A DNA stretch of 64,000 bases from Verrucomicrobiota bacterium (lineage in GTDB: Bacteria > Verrucomicrobiota > Verrucomicrobiia > Limisphaerales > VHCN01): NCBI GenBank assembly GCA_016871675.1, contig VHCN01000012.1, forward strand, positions 1-64,000, written 5' to 3'. Below are positions 44,732 through 54,222 of the stretch, in pieces. A model generated the notes under the pieces. The model had not been told where the DNA came from. It was given only the letters and a program-made list of their open reading frames with translations, and ran no database searches. The first letter of the stretch is position 1; each line of letters begins with the position of its first letter. Made by a program: the position numbers and the translations under genes.

Positions 44732-45538
44732 TTACTTCGCCGCGCTTGAAGCCCACGCCAGCGTCGCAACGCCCAATGCGATGCGATACCACCCGAACGC
44801 GATGAAGGTGTGCGTCTGCACGAACTTCAGCAGCCACTTCACGGTGAGAAACGCCGTCAGCGCGGCCACGGAGCCGCCCACAAGCAGCAGGGTCTTCTCG
44901 TCACCGATCGCCCGCAGGCCGCCGGTTTTCAGCGTCTTCAGCAGTTCGAGCGCGCCCGCGGCGGCAAGCGTCGGAATGCCGACGAGGAACGAGAATTCCG
45001 TCGCCACCGGCCGGCTCGCGCCGAGCAGCAGCGCGAAGAGAATGGTCGTCCCGGAGCGCGAGGCGCCCGGGAACGCCGCGGCGACGAGCTGTCCCACGGC
45101 CACGGCGAGCGCCACGCGCCAGGTGATCGTGTCGGACGCGGGCCGGTCCAGCAGCCACTCCTCGGCGAGCAGGAACGCGACGCCGCCAATCAACGTCGCC
45201 CACGCGATGGGCATGGCTTCGTCCGGCAGTTCGAGCCCGGCCTTTTTCATCCACAACCCGCCGAGGCCGGTGAGGACAAATGCGACGCCGAGTTTCAGGA
45301 GGTAGTCCCGATTCGCGGCGTCGCGAAGGCCGAAGAGCAGTTGCTGGATGCGCTCGGAGAAGACGCCGAACACGGCGAACACCGCCGCGCATTGGATGAG
45401 GATGTTGAAGAGGTCCGACTGCCGCGGCACCCAGCCGAGGTTCTCGACGAGAAGCAAATGTCCCGTGGAGGACACGGGGAGAAACTCCGTCACGCCTTCG
45501 ATGAGACCGAGGATGGCGGCCGCGAGCCAGTCGGGCAT
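44732..45538 (-). CDS. uppP: undecaprenyl-diphosphatase
   Basis: This 268-residue membrane phosphatase recycles undecaprenyl pyrophosphate for cell-wall and glycan synthesis. Both signatures are intact: EGVTEFLPVSSTGH (residues 14-27) and PGASRSGTT (157-165). There are about eight membrane helices. It stands alone, convergent with the DUF1844 gene. Confidence 0.94.
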   Translation of the reverse strand: MPDWLAAAILGLIEGVTEFLPVSSTGHLLLVENLGWVPRQSDLFNILIQCAAVFAVFGVFSERIQQLLFGLRDAANRDYLLKLGVAFVLTGLGGLWMKKAGLELPDEAMPIAWATLIGGVAFLLAEEWLLDRPASDTITWRVALAVAVGQLVAAAFPGASRSGTTILFALLLGASRPVATEFSFLVGIPTLAAAGALELLKTLKTGGLRAIGDEKTLLLVGGSVAALTAFLTVKWLLKFVQTHTFIAFGWYRIALGVATLAWASSAAK

Positions 45539-45589
45539 GCGGGGTTTAGACTCGAATCACCCGGTGAAGACAAGAGCGGACTGCCCGTT

Positions 45590-45715
45590 TCACGCGGCGG
45601 GCGCGGGAGCATTCGCGGGCACCGCCGCTTGCGGCTTCATGAGCCACGCGAGGAACAGGCCGATGAACGTGAAGCCGATGGTGTGGTCGGCGTTCCAGCG
45701 CGCGTTGCGCGGCGG
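45590..45715 (-). other. coding-like membrane tail directly after the Gfo/Idh stop
   Basis: In the same frame as the upstream Gfo/Idh gene and directly after its TAA, the sequence reads NADHTIGFTFIGLFLAWLMK followed by an Ala/Pro tail to TGA at 45590. It looks like the C-terminal helix of a membrane protein but has no usable start. It may be a remnant. Confidence 0.3.
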
Positions 45716-47221
45716 TTACAGCGCCCAGCCCTTGCGATACTCGCGCTTGACGAGGCTGGCGATGTTCGCGTTCTTCGCCTTCATGCCGGGGCCGTCCCAG
45801 TCGAGTTTCTTTCCTGTGCCGTGCTGGACGGCGACGCACCCGAGCAGGATGACTTCAGTGAGGTAGGCCGCGATGTCGAAGTTGCTGAATGCCATCGCGG
45901 GCTTGTTCGCCCGGATGGCGTCGAGCCATTCTTTCTTGTGGCCGTCGTCGCCGCTGTTGGCGAGGCGCGGGATGGTCTGCGCGATGCCGCGGATGGCCTC
46001 GTCCTCGACGTCCTTGCCGTCCACTTTCGTGACCTGCGGTCGCAGGGTTTTCTCGTCGTTCATGCGGAAGTGGAACGTGAACCCGTAGTCGTCGCCGGAG
46101 AACAGCCGGCCCTTGTCGCCAATCACGAGGCAGCCGCTCGCGGGCAGGCTGCCGCGCAGCGCGATGATGTCTTGCGTGATGTCGGGCGAGGGACGCAGCA
46201 GCCTGACGGACTTGTCGCCGGGGTTGCCGTCATACCACCAGAACTTCAGCGGCGGCAGTCCCTCGCGCGAGGGGAACTCAAATCGGATGCGCGAAGTCTT
46301 CGCGTAGGTTTCCTTCCTGGATTCGGAGACTTCCTCGCACTCGACGGCGGTGGGGTAGCCGAGCTTGAGCGCGCGGAAGGGCATGTTGACGGTGTGGCAC
46401 GCCATGTCGCCGAGCGCACCCGTTCCGAAATCAACCCACCCGCGCCATGCGAAGGGATGATACGGGCCGCCGCCACGTCGCTTCTTGCCTTCCTTGTCCG
46501 TCGTCTCCGCGCCCGCCTTGAACGGCCGGAAGGGGGCGGGTCCGAGCCAGACGTCCCAGTCGAGATGCTCGGGCACGGGGTCTTCGCCCGCGGGCCGGTC
46601 AATGCCCTGCGGCCAGATGGGGCGGTTGCTCCAGACGTGAAGTTCGAGCGGCTTGCCGATGATGCCGGCATGGATGACCTCGACGGCGCGTCGCAATCCG
46701 GGGCCGGCGCTGCCCTGATTGCCCATCTGCGTGCAGACTTTCTTTTCCTTCGCGAGAGTGCGCAGGTGGCGCGCCTCGAAGACGGAGTGCGTGAGCGGCT
46801 TTTGCACGTAGGCGTGCTTGCCCATCTTCATGGCCATCGAAGTGGCGATCGCGTGGTGATGGTCGGGCGTGCTGACGATGACGGCGTCGATGTGGCTGCC
46901 GACTTCCTCGAGCATTTTGCGATAGTCCGTGTAACGGCTCGCGCCCTTGTAACGGTTGCCCGCGCCCTCGAGCGTGTTCTTGTCCACGTCGCACACCGAG
47001 TAAATCGTCTCCCCGTGGCCGGCGACCTGCGACGTGTCGCTGCCGCCCTTGCCGCCGACGCCGATGGCGGCGACGGAGAGTTTGCTGTTCAAGTTCTGCG
47101 CGCGCAGGAACGACGGCGCGGCGCCAAGCACTGTGGCGGTGATGGCCGAGTAGCGGATGAATTGGCGGCGGCCGAGGCGGGACGTAACCATGCTGCGCGC
47201 CGGCGAAGGGGTCGTGTTCAT
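45716..47221 (-). CDS. Gfo/Idh/MocA-family oxidoreductase, Tat-exported
   Basis: This 501-residue protein starts at ATG 47221. Its Tat motif is GRRQFIRYS (R18/R19), its Rossmann motif SVAAIGVGGKGGSD, and HAYVQKPLTHSVFEAR carries the catalytic-type Lys in the dinucleotide domain. A GALGDMACHTVNMPFRAL block follows in the C-domain. It is longer than the paralogue at 25686-27020 and of a different subgroup. The substrate, probably a sugar or cyclitol, cannot be assigned. An upstream in-frame start (47353) would bury the Tat signal. Confidence 0.9.
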   Translation of the reverse strand: MNTTPSPARSMVTSRLGRRQFIRYSAITATVLGAAPSFLRAQNLNSKLSVAAIGVGGKGGSDTSQVAGHGETIYSVCDVDKNTLEGAGNRYKGASRYTDYRKMLEEVGSHIDAVIVSTPDHHHAIATSMAMKMGKHAYVQKPLTHSVFEARHLRTLAKEKKVCTQMGNQGSAGPGLRRAVEVIHAGIIGKPLELHVWSNRPIWPQGIDRPAGEDPVPEHLDWDVWLGPAPFRPFKAGAETTDKEGKKRRGGGPYHPFAWRGWVDFGTGALGDMACHTVNMPFRALKLGYPTAVECEEVSESRKETYAKTSRIRFEFPSREGLPPLKFWWYDGNPGDKSVRLLRPSPDITQDIIALRGSLPASGCLVIGDKGRLFSGDDYGFTFHFRMNDEKTLRPQVTKVDGKDVEDEAIRGIAQTIPRLANSGDDGHKKEWLDAIRANKPAMAFSNFDIAAYLTEVILLGCVAVQHGTGKKLDWDGPGMKAKNANIASLVKREYRKGWAL

Positions 47222-47297
47222 GGGCTGGGAGCAAACCCCCGGGCCGTCCCCGGCGCAAGGCTTTTTTGGAAACGCGCGTCCGCGCGGGCTCACTCCG

Positions 47298-47456
47298 GTT
47301 TTTCGGGCGCGGCGTTTCGGGCGAGGCCGAGTTTTCGATCTCGGGCTTGACAACGGTTTCGAGGCAGCGCGGACAGACGCCGTGGGTGAACGTCACATCC
47401 GCATGTTCGCCCCGGCGTTCAAGCCCGCGACCGCGGCGAGTTGAGAACCCGCGCCA
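47298..47456 (-). other. possible remnant with HGVCPRC motif after the ABC permease
   Basis: In frame after the permease TAA the sequence reads LERRGEHADVTFTHGVCPRC, then LETVVKPEIENSA. The FTHGVCPRC piece resembles the (S/T)HGICPxC end found on some sensor kinases and regulators. A GTG at 47396 could start it, but nothing recognisable follows. Probably a fragment. Confidence 0.3.
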
Positions 47457-48731
47457 TTACTCATAACGCAACGACTCGACCGGGTCGAGGTTCGCCGCGC
47501 GCCAGGCAGGATAAGTGCCGAAGACGATCCCCACGACGGAACAAATCAGCAGGCCAATGATCGCCCAGTCGAGCGGAAAGACCGGCGCGGTCTTGAGCAC
47601 GAGCACCGCGGCGTTGCCCCCGGCGATTCCGAGGGCGACACCGATCACGCCGCCGACCTGGCAGATGACCACGGCTTCCATGATGAATTGCGTCATGATG
47701 TTCCGCTTCTTCGCGCCGACCGCGCGCCGCACGCCGATCTCGCGGGTCCGCTCGGTGACGCTCACAAGCATGATGTTCATGATGCCGATGCCCGCCGCGA
47801 TGAGCGCGATGCTGCTGACCACCGCCACGCCCATCCGCACGGCGAACGTGAGGTCGCGAAACTGCTCGACGAGCGAATCGTTGGAAAACATCTCGAAGTC
47901 GTCCTCCTCGCCCGGCGGCACCTTGCGGAGCGTGCGCATGACGCCGCGAACCTGCTCCGCGGTGTCTTCAAGCATCGCGGGACTTGGCGCCTCGACGAAC
48001 AAGCTGAGGCTGCGCCACGGCTGGAAGCCAAACCTCCCGAACCCCGTCGTCAGCGGCACGGCGATGAAGTTGTCCTGCGACTGCCCGCCCATGCCGCCCT
48101 TGGCCTCGAGCAGACCGACGACCGAGTAGCGGTGCCCGTTGAACTTGATGCTCTCGCCGACGGGCGAGCCTTGAGGGAACAGCTTTTTCGCGAGCGCGTT
48201 CCCGAGCACGCATACCGCGCGCAAGCCGTCCACGTCCCCCTGCTGGATGGCGCGGCCTTCCTCGATGATCCACTTCTTGGCGCCGAAAACCTCGGGCGTC
48301 ACCCCGATCATCCCCACGTCGGGGTTGGTTGTCTCGAAGCGCGAGACCACTTCCGCATTCCACAGGAAGGCCTCGGCGCCGACGCTCACCGCAAGCGTGG
48401 CGCGCTCGCGCAAGGCCGTTGCCTGCGCGAGCGTGATGTTCTTCCGGCGCCGGAATTTCTCCCACCCGCGCGGGCCCTCGGCGTTGATCGCGGGCCACTT
48501 CTCGACCATGAACGTGCTCGCGCCAAGACCGGTCATCTCCGTCTCGATGTTGTTCTGAAGCGCGCGCATGGCCGTCATGACCATGATGATCGAGAAGACG
48601 CCGACCATGACGCCGAGCAGCGTGAGGGCGGAGCGCAGCTTGTGCGAACCGAGCGCGGCCATGGCCATCACGAAGCTCTCGCGAGCCTCGCCCCAAAGGA
48701 GGGCGCCGCGTTTGGGCGTTGCCGGCATCAT
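47457..48731 (-). CDS. MacB-type ABC permease
   Basis: This 424-residue protein has the MacB/FtsX fold: the first helix in KLRSALTLLGVMVGVFSIIMVMTAM, a large periplasmic domain (about 70-290), and three C-terminal helices starting [41 protein letters not shown]. It ends TYPAWRAANLDPVESLRYE. It is the second of two permeases in the operon, 4 bases after the first, and presumably pairs with it. Such exporters move peptides, lipopeptides or lipoproteins. Confidence 0.88.
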   Translation of the reverse strand: MMPATPKRGALLWGEARESFVMAMAALGSHKLRSALTLLGVMVGVFSIIMVMTAMRALQNNIETEMTGLGASTFMVEKWPAINAEGPRGWEKFRRRKNITLAQATALRERATLAVSVGAEAFLWNAEVVSRFETTNPDVGMIGVTPEVFGAKKWIIEEGRAIQQGDVDGLRAVCVLGNALAKKLFPQGSPVGESIKFNGHRYSVVGLLEAKGGMGGQSQDNFIAVPLTTGFGRFGFQPWRSLSLFVEAPSPAMLEDTAEQVRGVMRTLRKVPPGEEDDFEMFSNDSLVEQFRDLTFAVRMGVAVVSSIALIAAGIGIMNIMLVSVTERTREIGVRRAVGAKKRNIMTQFIMEAVVICQVGGVIGVALGIAGGNAAVLVLKTAPVFPLDWAIIGLLICSVVGIVFGTYPAWRAANLDPVESLRYE

Positions 48732-48735
48732 GGCG

Positions 48736-49959
48736 TCATTCCGCGCGGAGCGCGTCCACCGGGTTCATGCGCGCGGCGCGCCACGCGGGCAGGAAGCCCG
48801 CGACCACGCCCGTGAGCACCGAGACGCCGAGCGCGAGCCCCACGATCGGCAGCGACATGGAGGTCGGCAGGAACTGGTTTATCATCAGGCTCACCGGCCA
48901 TGCGATGCCGAGCCCGAGCAATCCGCCGAACAGGCAGATCGTCGCCGCCTCGATCAGGAACTGCAGCAGGATCGTCCGCCGCTTCGCGCCGATGGCCTTG
49001 CGGATGCCGATCTCGCGCGTGCGCTCGGCCACGGACACGAACATGATGTTCATGATGCCGATGCCGCCGACCGCGAGCGACAGCCCCGTGATGAACAGCC
49101 CCACGCCCGCGATCACGGTGCTCACGCGCTTGGACATCTTCACAAAGGCCTCCTGCGCGTTGATGGAGAAGTCGTCGTCCTTGCCCGGGTCAATCCGCCG
49201 CACCCGGCGCATCACGCCGCGGAGTTCCTCGCGCGCCTCGTCGAGCTGCTTCATGTCGCGGACCTTCAAGCGGATCGTCACGCCCGGGCGCATCTGGTGA
49301 TCGGTGACGAAGCGCGTGATCGGCACGTGCACCTGGTTGTCGAGGCTCTCCATGCCCATGAACTTGCCGCGCTTCTCGATCACGCCGATCACCTCGTAAC
49401 TCGTCTCATCCACGCGCACCTTCTTGCCGAGCGGCGTGTCGTAACGGAAGAAGCTCGTCGCCAGATCCGCGCCCATCACGCACACGGGCCGCGCGCCCCC
49501 GACCTCCGCCGTGGTGAACCACCGGCCCTCGCGCATCGTCATGCCGGCGATGATCGCGCCGTCCTCGTTGTTGCCGATGATGGTGATGCCCGTCGCGGTG
49601 CGGTCCTGAAACTTCACGTTCTTGCGCCAGCCGGCCTCGATGCTGACGGCGTCGGAGAACTGCTGCTGGGCGCGCAGCGCGCGGCCATCCTGCAGCAACA
49701 GGTCGCGGCGGTTGCGGACCTTCCACCACGGCTCCTCGCCGAACCACGGGTATTTGGACACGAACAGCACGTCCGCGCCGATCGCGGAGATGCTCCGCAG
49801 GAAGGCCGCGTTCAAGCCCTCGATGGCCGTGCCCATGAGCGTGACGGTGACGATGCCGATGACGATGCCGAGCGTGGTGAGTCCCGCGCGCAGCTTGTTC
49901 GCGCGCAGCGCCTCGAGGGCGATGAGCAGGCCCTCCCTCAATTCGGTGAAAAGGTTCAC
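48736..49959 (-). CDS. MacB-type ABC permease
   Basis: This is a 407-residue paralogue of the next gene with the same layout: [28 protein letters not shown] as first helix, a periplasmic domain, then [41 protein letters not shown] and a final [17 protein letters not shown]. Its start overlaps the ATPase stop by 4 bases. Two different permeases with one ATPase suggest a heterodimeric exporter. Confidence 0.88.
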   Translation of the reverse strand: MNLFTELREGLLIALEALRANKLRAGLTTLGIVIGIVTVTLMGTAIEGLNAAFLRSISAIGADVLFVSKYPWFGEEPWWKVRNRRDLLLQDGRALRAQQQFSDAVSIEAGWRKNVKFQDRTATGITIIGNNEDGAIIAGMTMREGRWFTTAEVGGARPVCVMGADLATSFFRYDTPLGKKVRVDETSYEVIGVIEKRGKFMGMESLDNQVHVPITRFVTDHQMRPGVTIRLKVRDMKQLDEAREELRGVMRRVRRIDPGKDDDFSINAQEAFVKMSKRVSTVIAGVGLFITGLSLAVGGIGIMNIMFVSVAERTREIGIRKAIGAKRRTILLQFLIEAATICLFGGLLGLGIAWPVSLMINQFLPTSMSLPIVGLALGVSVLTGVVAGFLPAWRAARMNPVDALRAE

Positions 49960-50657
49960 GCCAGCGCCTCCTCCTTCGCCAGCCGGTCGTCGCTCGCGAT
50001 GAGGCCGTCCAGGATGCGGATGACCCGGCGCGAGTGGCGGGCGACGGCTTCCTCGTGCGTGACGACGATGATGGTGTGGCCCTTGCGCGCGAGCTCGTCA
50101 AAGAGCGCGAGGATTTCAACGCCGGTCTTGGAGTCGAGGTTGCCCGTCGGTTCGTCGGCGAGGAGGATCGAGGGATTGTTCACCAGCGCCCGCGCCACGG
50201 CGACACGCTGCCGCTGGCCGCCGGAGAGTTCGTTCGGCTTGTGGGTGACGCGGTCAGCAAGGCCGACGGACGCGAGCGCAGCCAGCGCCTTCTCGCGGCG
50301 TTCGTCCGAGCCGACGCCGGCATAGACCATCGGCAGCTCGACGTTGCGGAGCGCGGTGGACCGGGCGAGGAGGTTGAAGGTCTGGAAGATGAACCCAATC
50401 TCGCGGTTGCGGACCTCGGCGAGGTCGTTGTCCTCCATGCGGCTCACGTCGGTGCCGTTGAGTTCGTAGGAGCCGCTCGTGGGCGTGTCGAGGCAGCCGA
50501 TGAGGTTCATGAGCGTGGACTTGCCGGAGCCGCTCGGTCCCATGATGGCGACGTATTCGCCGCGCTCGATGTCCAGCGAGACATCTCGGAGCGCATGCAC
50601 AGTCTCCGCCGCCATCTGGTATCGGCGCGAGATGTTGCGGATGCGGATGAGGCTCAC
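49956..50657 (-). CDS. MacB/LolD-type ABC ATPase
   Basis: This is a 233-residue ATPase with Walker A GPSGSGKS (40-47), signature [15 protein letters not shown] (144 on), Walker [13 protein letters not shown] (164 on) and the switch His in [14 protein letters not shown]. [23 protein letters not shown] is the usual MacB/LolD type. It drives the two downstream permeases. Confidence 0.93.
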   Translation of the reverse strand: MSLIRIRNISRRYQMAAETVHALRDVSLDIERGEYVAIMGPSGSGKSTLMNLIGCLDTPTSGSYELNGTDVSRMEDNDLAEVRNREIGFIFQTFNLLARSTALRNVELPMVYAGVGSDERREKALAALASVGLADRVTHKPNELSGGQRQRVAVARALVNNPSILLADEPTGNLDSKTGVEILALFDELARKGHTIIVVTHEEAVARHSRRVIRILDGLIASDDRLAKEEALA

Positions 50658-50700
50658 GTGGGAAATGCGGATTGGACCAAGCCCCGGTTCGCCGGTTGCG

Positions 50701-51990
50701 TCACTTCTTCTCCGCCGGCTTCTTCTTCTCGTTGTCCACCTTGACCAGCTTGCCGTCCTCGAGCTCGCGGTTGATGGCTTTGTAGCTGCCGGTGACGACT
50801 TCCATCCCCTCCTGCAGGCCGTCGCGAATCTCGGTGTGGTTGTCGTCGCTGATGCCGCGGGAGACTTTGACCATCCGGACCTTGTCGCCTTCGATGATGA
50901 ACACGACCTCGGCGGGTTTGTTCACGGCCTCTTTCTTCGGCTTGTCCTTCTTGGCCACGCCGTCGTCGCCCGCGTCGCCGTTCGCGGCGGATGGGTCGTT
51001 CTTCGGCACGCGGGTCGTCACGCTTTGGATGGGCACGGAGAGCACGTTCGTGCGGTAGCGCGTCTCGACTTCGGCCGTGACGGACATGCCGGGGCGGAAG
51101 AGTTCCCTTTCCTTCACGCGGATGCGGACCTCGAACTTGGTCGCCTCCTGTTGCGTGCCCTGGCCGCTGGTCTTGGCGGTGTTCGCGATTTCGGTCACGG
51201 CGCCGGTGAACTTCTTGTCGCGGTAGGAATCCACCTCCAGACGTGCCGTCTGGCCGGCGCAAATGAGCACGACGTCCACCTCGCCGAGGTCCACGCGCGC
51301 CTCCATCTCGCTGAGGTCGGCGATGGTCATCACATCGGTGCCGGCCATCGTGGCGGTGCCGACGACGCGTTCGCCGAGCTGCGAATTGAGGCGCGTGATC
51401 GTGCCGTCGAGCGGCGAGACGATCGTGGTCTTGCGGAAGTCCTCCTCGGCGCGCGCCAGCGCCGCCGCGGCGACCTCGGCCTGGTGCTGCGACGCGGTGA
51501 CCTGCGCCCTGGCGACCTCGAACGCCGTGCGCGCCTCGACGAACTGGGTGTCGCTGATGAGCTTCTCATCAAAGAGCTGCCGGGCGCGCTTGAACTCAAT
51601 GTCGGCCTTCGCGCGGTTCGCCTCGGCGAGCGTCTGGTTCGCGATCGACGCCTTGTGGTTTGCGGTCGCGGAGTCGCGGCTCGCTGCGTAGAAGTCCGGC
51701 TTGATCTTGAGCAGCAGGTCGCCCTTCGTCACGGTCTGCCCCTCCTTCACCGGCAGGTCCACGATTTCGCCGCTGACCTCCGGGCTGATCTTCACCATGA
51801 CGACCGGCTGGATTTTTCCGTTGGCGACGACGAGTTCGGTGAGCGATCGGGACGTGACTTTCTCCGTCTGCACGATGATCGGCACCTCGCGCTTGCGGAA
51901 GTAACTCCACGCGCCGAGGCTGCCGAGCGCGAGGAGCAGCAGGGTGAAGACGACGACTTTGCGGCGGGTTTTGGACTTGGGGGCAGCCAT
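50701..51990 (-). CDS. MacA/HlyD-type periplasmic adaptor
   Basis: This 429-residue protein has an N-terminal anchor (about 11-27). A lipoyl half motif [31 protein letters not shown] comes next, then a long helical hairpin (about 95-175) and the second lipoyl half [18 protein letters not shown]. Beta-barrel and membrane-proximal domains follow. A Lys-rich insert ([17 protein letters not shown], about 345-365) and Lys tail are unusual. It should link the ABC permeases to an outer-membrane channel; no TolC-like gene is in the window. Confidence 0.88.
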   Translation of the reverse strand: MAAPKSKTRRKVVVFTLLLLALGSLGAWSYFRKREVPIIVQTEKVTSRSLTELVVANGKIQPVVMVKISPEVSGEIVDLPVKEGQTVTKGDLLLKIKPDFYAASRDSATANHKASIANQTLAEANRAKADIEFKRARQLFDEKLISDTQFVEARTAFEVARAQVTASQHQAEVAAAALARAEEDFRKTTIVSPLDGTITRLNSQLGERVVGTATMAGTDVMTIADLSEMEARVDLGEVDVVLICAGQTARLEVDSYRDKKFTGAVTEIANTAKTSGQGTQQEATKFEVRIRVKERELFRPGMSVTAEVETRYRTNVLSVPIQSVTTRVPKNDPSAANGDAGDDGVAKKDKPKKEAVNKPAEVVFIIEGDKVRMVKVSRGISDDNHTEIRDGLQEGMEVVTGSYKAINRELEDGKLVKVDNEKKKPAEKK

Positions 51991-52027
51991 CAGGTTCGGT
52001 TAAGCACACCGCGAAGGGCGGAAGGTT

Positions 52028-52843
52028 TCAGTGTGCGCGCGCCCCCAGATACGCGACGGCAGCCATCCCGGCGGCGAAGACGAGCCAGATGGCATAAAGC
52101 CACGCCGCGGCGCGCCACCACGGCTTGCCGCACACGCGCGCAAGCCCGGCCGACAACACCGCCACATACCAGATCATCGAGAGGTCGAGGATGCCGAGCA
52201 ACGCGTGTGTGTGATTGCCGGGGTCGAAGTCCTCCACGAGCGCGGCAGGCGAGACGCCCAGTTCCATCCGGCCCGTGGCCATCACCACGAACATCTTTGC
52301 CACCGTCCCCACCAGCGCGATCATCGCGGCCAGGCCGCTGACTTCCGCCATCTTCATGAACTCCACCTCCGCGTTCAACGCGTAGCGGCCGAGCAGCATC
52401 AGGATCAACGCCACGAAGAACACCCCGCCCACGGTCGCGATGAGCGAACCCACGGAGCCGAACGCGGCCATGATCGTCGGCGACATCCACTTCCTTGCGG
52501 CCTCGACGATGTCGTCGGCCTTGTCCGCCGGGACCTTGCCGGCCTTCACTTGATCGCGGATCGCCTGCTCCTGCGTCTGATGGAAGTTGCGCATCACGTT
52601 CTCCTGCGAGAAGACGACGAAGCAGAACACCACCGACATGATCGCCGTGAGGATGAGCGGGAGCACCCAGTTGCCGTTGTCGCGCGGCGAGCGCGCGACC
52701 TCCTCGAAGACGTCTCCCGGTGTCGCGTAGACATTCACCAGCCGCGCCGCCAGCGAACTTGGCGCGGGCGGCGGCGCAGGCGGTTGCGGACTTTCGGGTG
52801 CGGACTCGCTCATGACGACCAGGTTTTGCGCCGCATCAGACAT
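52028..52843 (-). CDS. YIP1-family membrane protein
   Basis: This is a 271-residue protein with a Pro-rich N-terminus and five hydrophobic helices. The Yip1-type core starts ARLVNVYATPGDVFEEVARSPRDNGNWVLPLIL. It lies 37 bases upstream of the adaptor gene on the same strand and probably begins the exporter operon. Two starts are possible (52843, MSDAAQN; 52813, MSESAPE). Its role in the exporter is not known. Confidence 0.75.
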   Translation of the reverse strand: MSDAAQNLVVMSESAPESPQPPAPPPAPSSLAARLVNVYATPGDVFEEVARSPRDNGNWVLPLILTAIMSVVFCFVVFSQENVMRNFHQTQEQAIRDQVKAGKVPADKADDIVEAARKWMSPTIMAAFGSVGSLIATVGGVFFVALILMLLGRYALNAEVEFMKMAEVSGLAAMIALVGTVAKMFVVMATGRMELGVSPAALVEDFDPGNHTHALLGILDLSMIWYVAVLSAGLARVCGKPWWRAAAWLYAIWLVFAAGMAAVAYLGARAH

Positions 52844-52953
52844 TAGAATCACTCCGACTGCAACCCCGGCGCGCACAGAAATGTCCGTTGCCTCACCGGT
52901 TGCCACAGCAGGCAAGCGCTTGCATCCGGCCGGGTGATGGCGAGAATCGGGGC

Positions 52954-53439
52954 GTGGACTGCCGCGAGAAATTCCTGTCCATCGAATCGCTTGCCGGGTG
53001 GCGCGCGGCGTTCCGCGCGTCCGGCCGAAGGCTCGTCGTCACCAACGGCTGCTTTGACATCCTCCACGCGGGCCACGCGGTGTATCTCGAATCGGCGCGC
53101 AACCTCGGCGATGCGTTGCTGGTCGGGGTGAATGCCGATGCGTCAATCCGCCAGCTCAAGGGCCCGGAACGCCCGCTCAACGGCGAGTCGGACCGCGCGC
53201 TCGTGCTGGCTTCGCTCGCGTGCGTGGATGCGGTGTGCGTCTTCGGCGAGGTGACGGCCGCGCGATTCCTTTCGCTGGCGCAGCCGGACATTTATGCGAA
53301 GGGCGGCGACAACACGCTGGACTCCATCAACCAGGAAGAACGCCGGCTCGTGGAATCGCTCGGGGGCCGTGTGGAGATCGTGCCCGGTTTGCCCGGGCGA
53401 TCCACCACGGGACTCGTGGACAGGATCAAGGCCGCCTGA
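52954..53439 (+). CDS. RfaE2-like nucleotidyltransferase
   Basis: This is a 161-residue cytidylyltransferase-like enzyme with the T-G-C-FDILHAGH signature (VVTNGCFDILHAGHAVYL). DALLVGVNADASIRQLKGPERPLN and the C-terminal GRSTTGLVDRI are also present. These match the nucleotidyltransferase domain of HldE/RfaE, which activates heptose 1-phosphate with ATP for lipopolysaccharide. The kinase domain is absent, as in split RfaE2 proteins. GTG 52954 is chosen as start. Confidence 0.87.
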   Translation: MDCREKFLSIESLAGWRAAFRASGRRLVVTNGCFDILHAGHAVYLESARNLGDALLVGVNADASIRQLKGPERPLNGESDRALVLASLACVDAVCVFGEVTAARFLSLAQPDIYAKGGDNTLDSINQEERRLVESLGGRVEIVPGLPGRSTTGLVDRIKAA

Positions 53440-53445
53440 CCGCGA

Positions 53446-54063
53446 TCATGGCCGCATCGCACCGCGGATCGCCGCGATGAATTCCGCGTAGGACTCGACC
53501 GCACGGAACTTCGGGAACTCGCGCTTCACGTTCCCGGGCGCGTGAAACAGGATGCCGGTGTCCGCCTCGCCCAGCATCGCCGTGTCGTTGTAGGAATCCC
53601 CGCCCGCGATGACGCGGTAATTCATCGCCTTGAACGCCGCGACGGCGCAGCGCTTCTGGTCGCGCAGCCGCAGTGCGTAATCCACGATGCGGTCGTTCTC
53701 CACGACGAGCCGGTGACAGAGCAACGCGGGCCAGCCGAGCTGTTTGAGAAGCGGTTGCGCGAACTGCTCGAAGGTGTCGGACAGGATGATGACCTGCACG
53801 AACGAGCGCAGCTCGTCGAGGAATTCACGGCCGCCCTCGAGCGGGCGCAACGTGCCGATCACCGCCTGGATGTCGGAGAGCTTGATGCCGTGCCGGTCAA
53901 GGATGCCGATGCGCTGGCGCATCAGCTTGTCGTAGTCCGGTTCGTCGCGCGTCGTGCGGCGGAGCTCGGCGATGCCGGTCTTCTCCGCGACGGCGATCCA
54001 GATTTCGGGCGTGAGCACGCCTTCCATGTCAAGGGTTACGAGGGTCTGCTGGCGATCCTGCAC
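53446..54063 (-). CDS. thrH: ThrH: phosphoserine phosphatase / homoserine phosphotransferase
   Basis: This is a 205-residue HAD enzyme, the same length as Pseudomonas ThrH. The nucleophile is D12 in VTLDMEGVLTPEIW; WIAVAEKTGI, LRRTTRDEPDYDKLMRQRIGIL and AGGDSYNDTAML are characteristic. ThrH dephosphorylates phosphoserine and can transfer the phosphate to homoserine, bypassing a normal homoserine kinase. The start is a GTG at 54063, since the family N-terminus begins right there. It is convergent with the RfaE2-like gene (6 bases). Confidence 0.9.
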   Translation of the reverse strand: MQDRQQTLVTLDMEGVLTPEIWIAVAEKTGIAELRRTTRDEPDYDKLMRQRIGILDRHGIKLSDIQAVIGTLRPLEGGREFLDELRSFVQVIILSDTFEQFAQPLLKQLGWPALLCHRLVVENDRIVDYALRLRDQKRCAVAAFKAMNYRVIAGGDSYNDTAMLGEADTGILFHAPGNVKREFPKFRAVESYAEFIAAIRGAMRP

Positions 54064-54222
54064 GGCGCGTGAGGGTGCGGAAGGGGCGCGTGGTTGTCGA
54101 GCGTGGGGTGAAGGGCGAGGCGCGCCCGGGGAAGCGGCGAGGCCGCACGGTTGCGCGCCTCCCCAAAACACCCGAGATGAAGGCTCTTGGCACTCGGTTG
54201 GGACCCGCGCATATTCGCGCGG

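Noticed and set aside
44810-47350. 846-codon open frame on the plus strand across uppP and the Gfo/Idh gene
   Set aside because: It covers two clear minus-strand genes and reads as low-complexity Arg/Glu sequence; antisense shadow.
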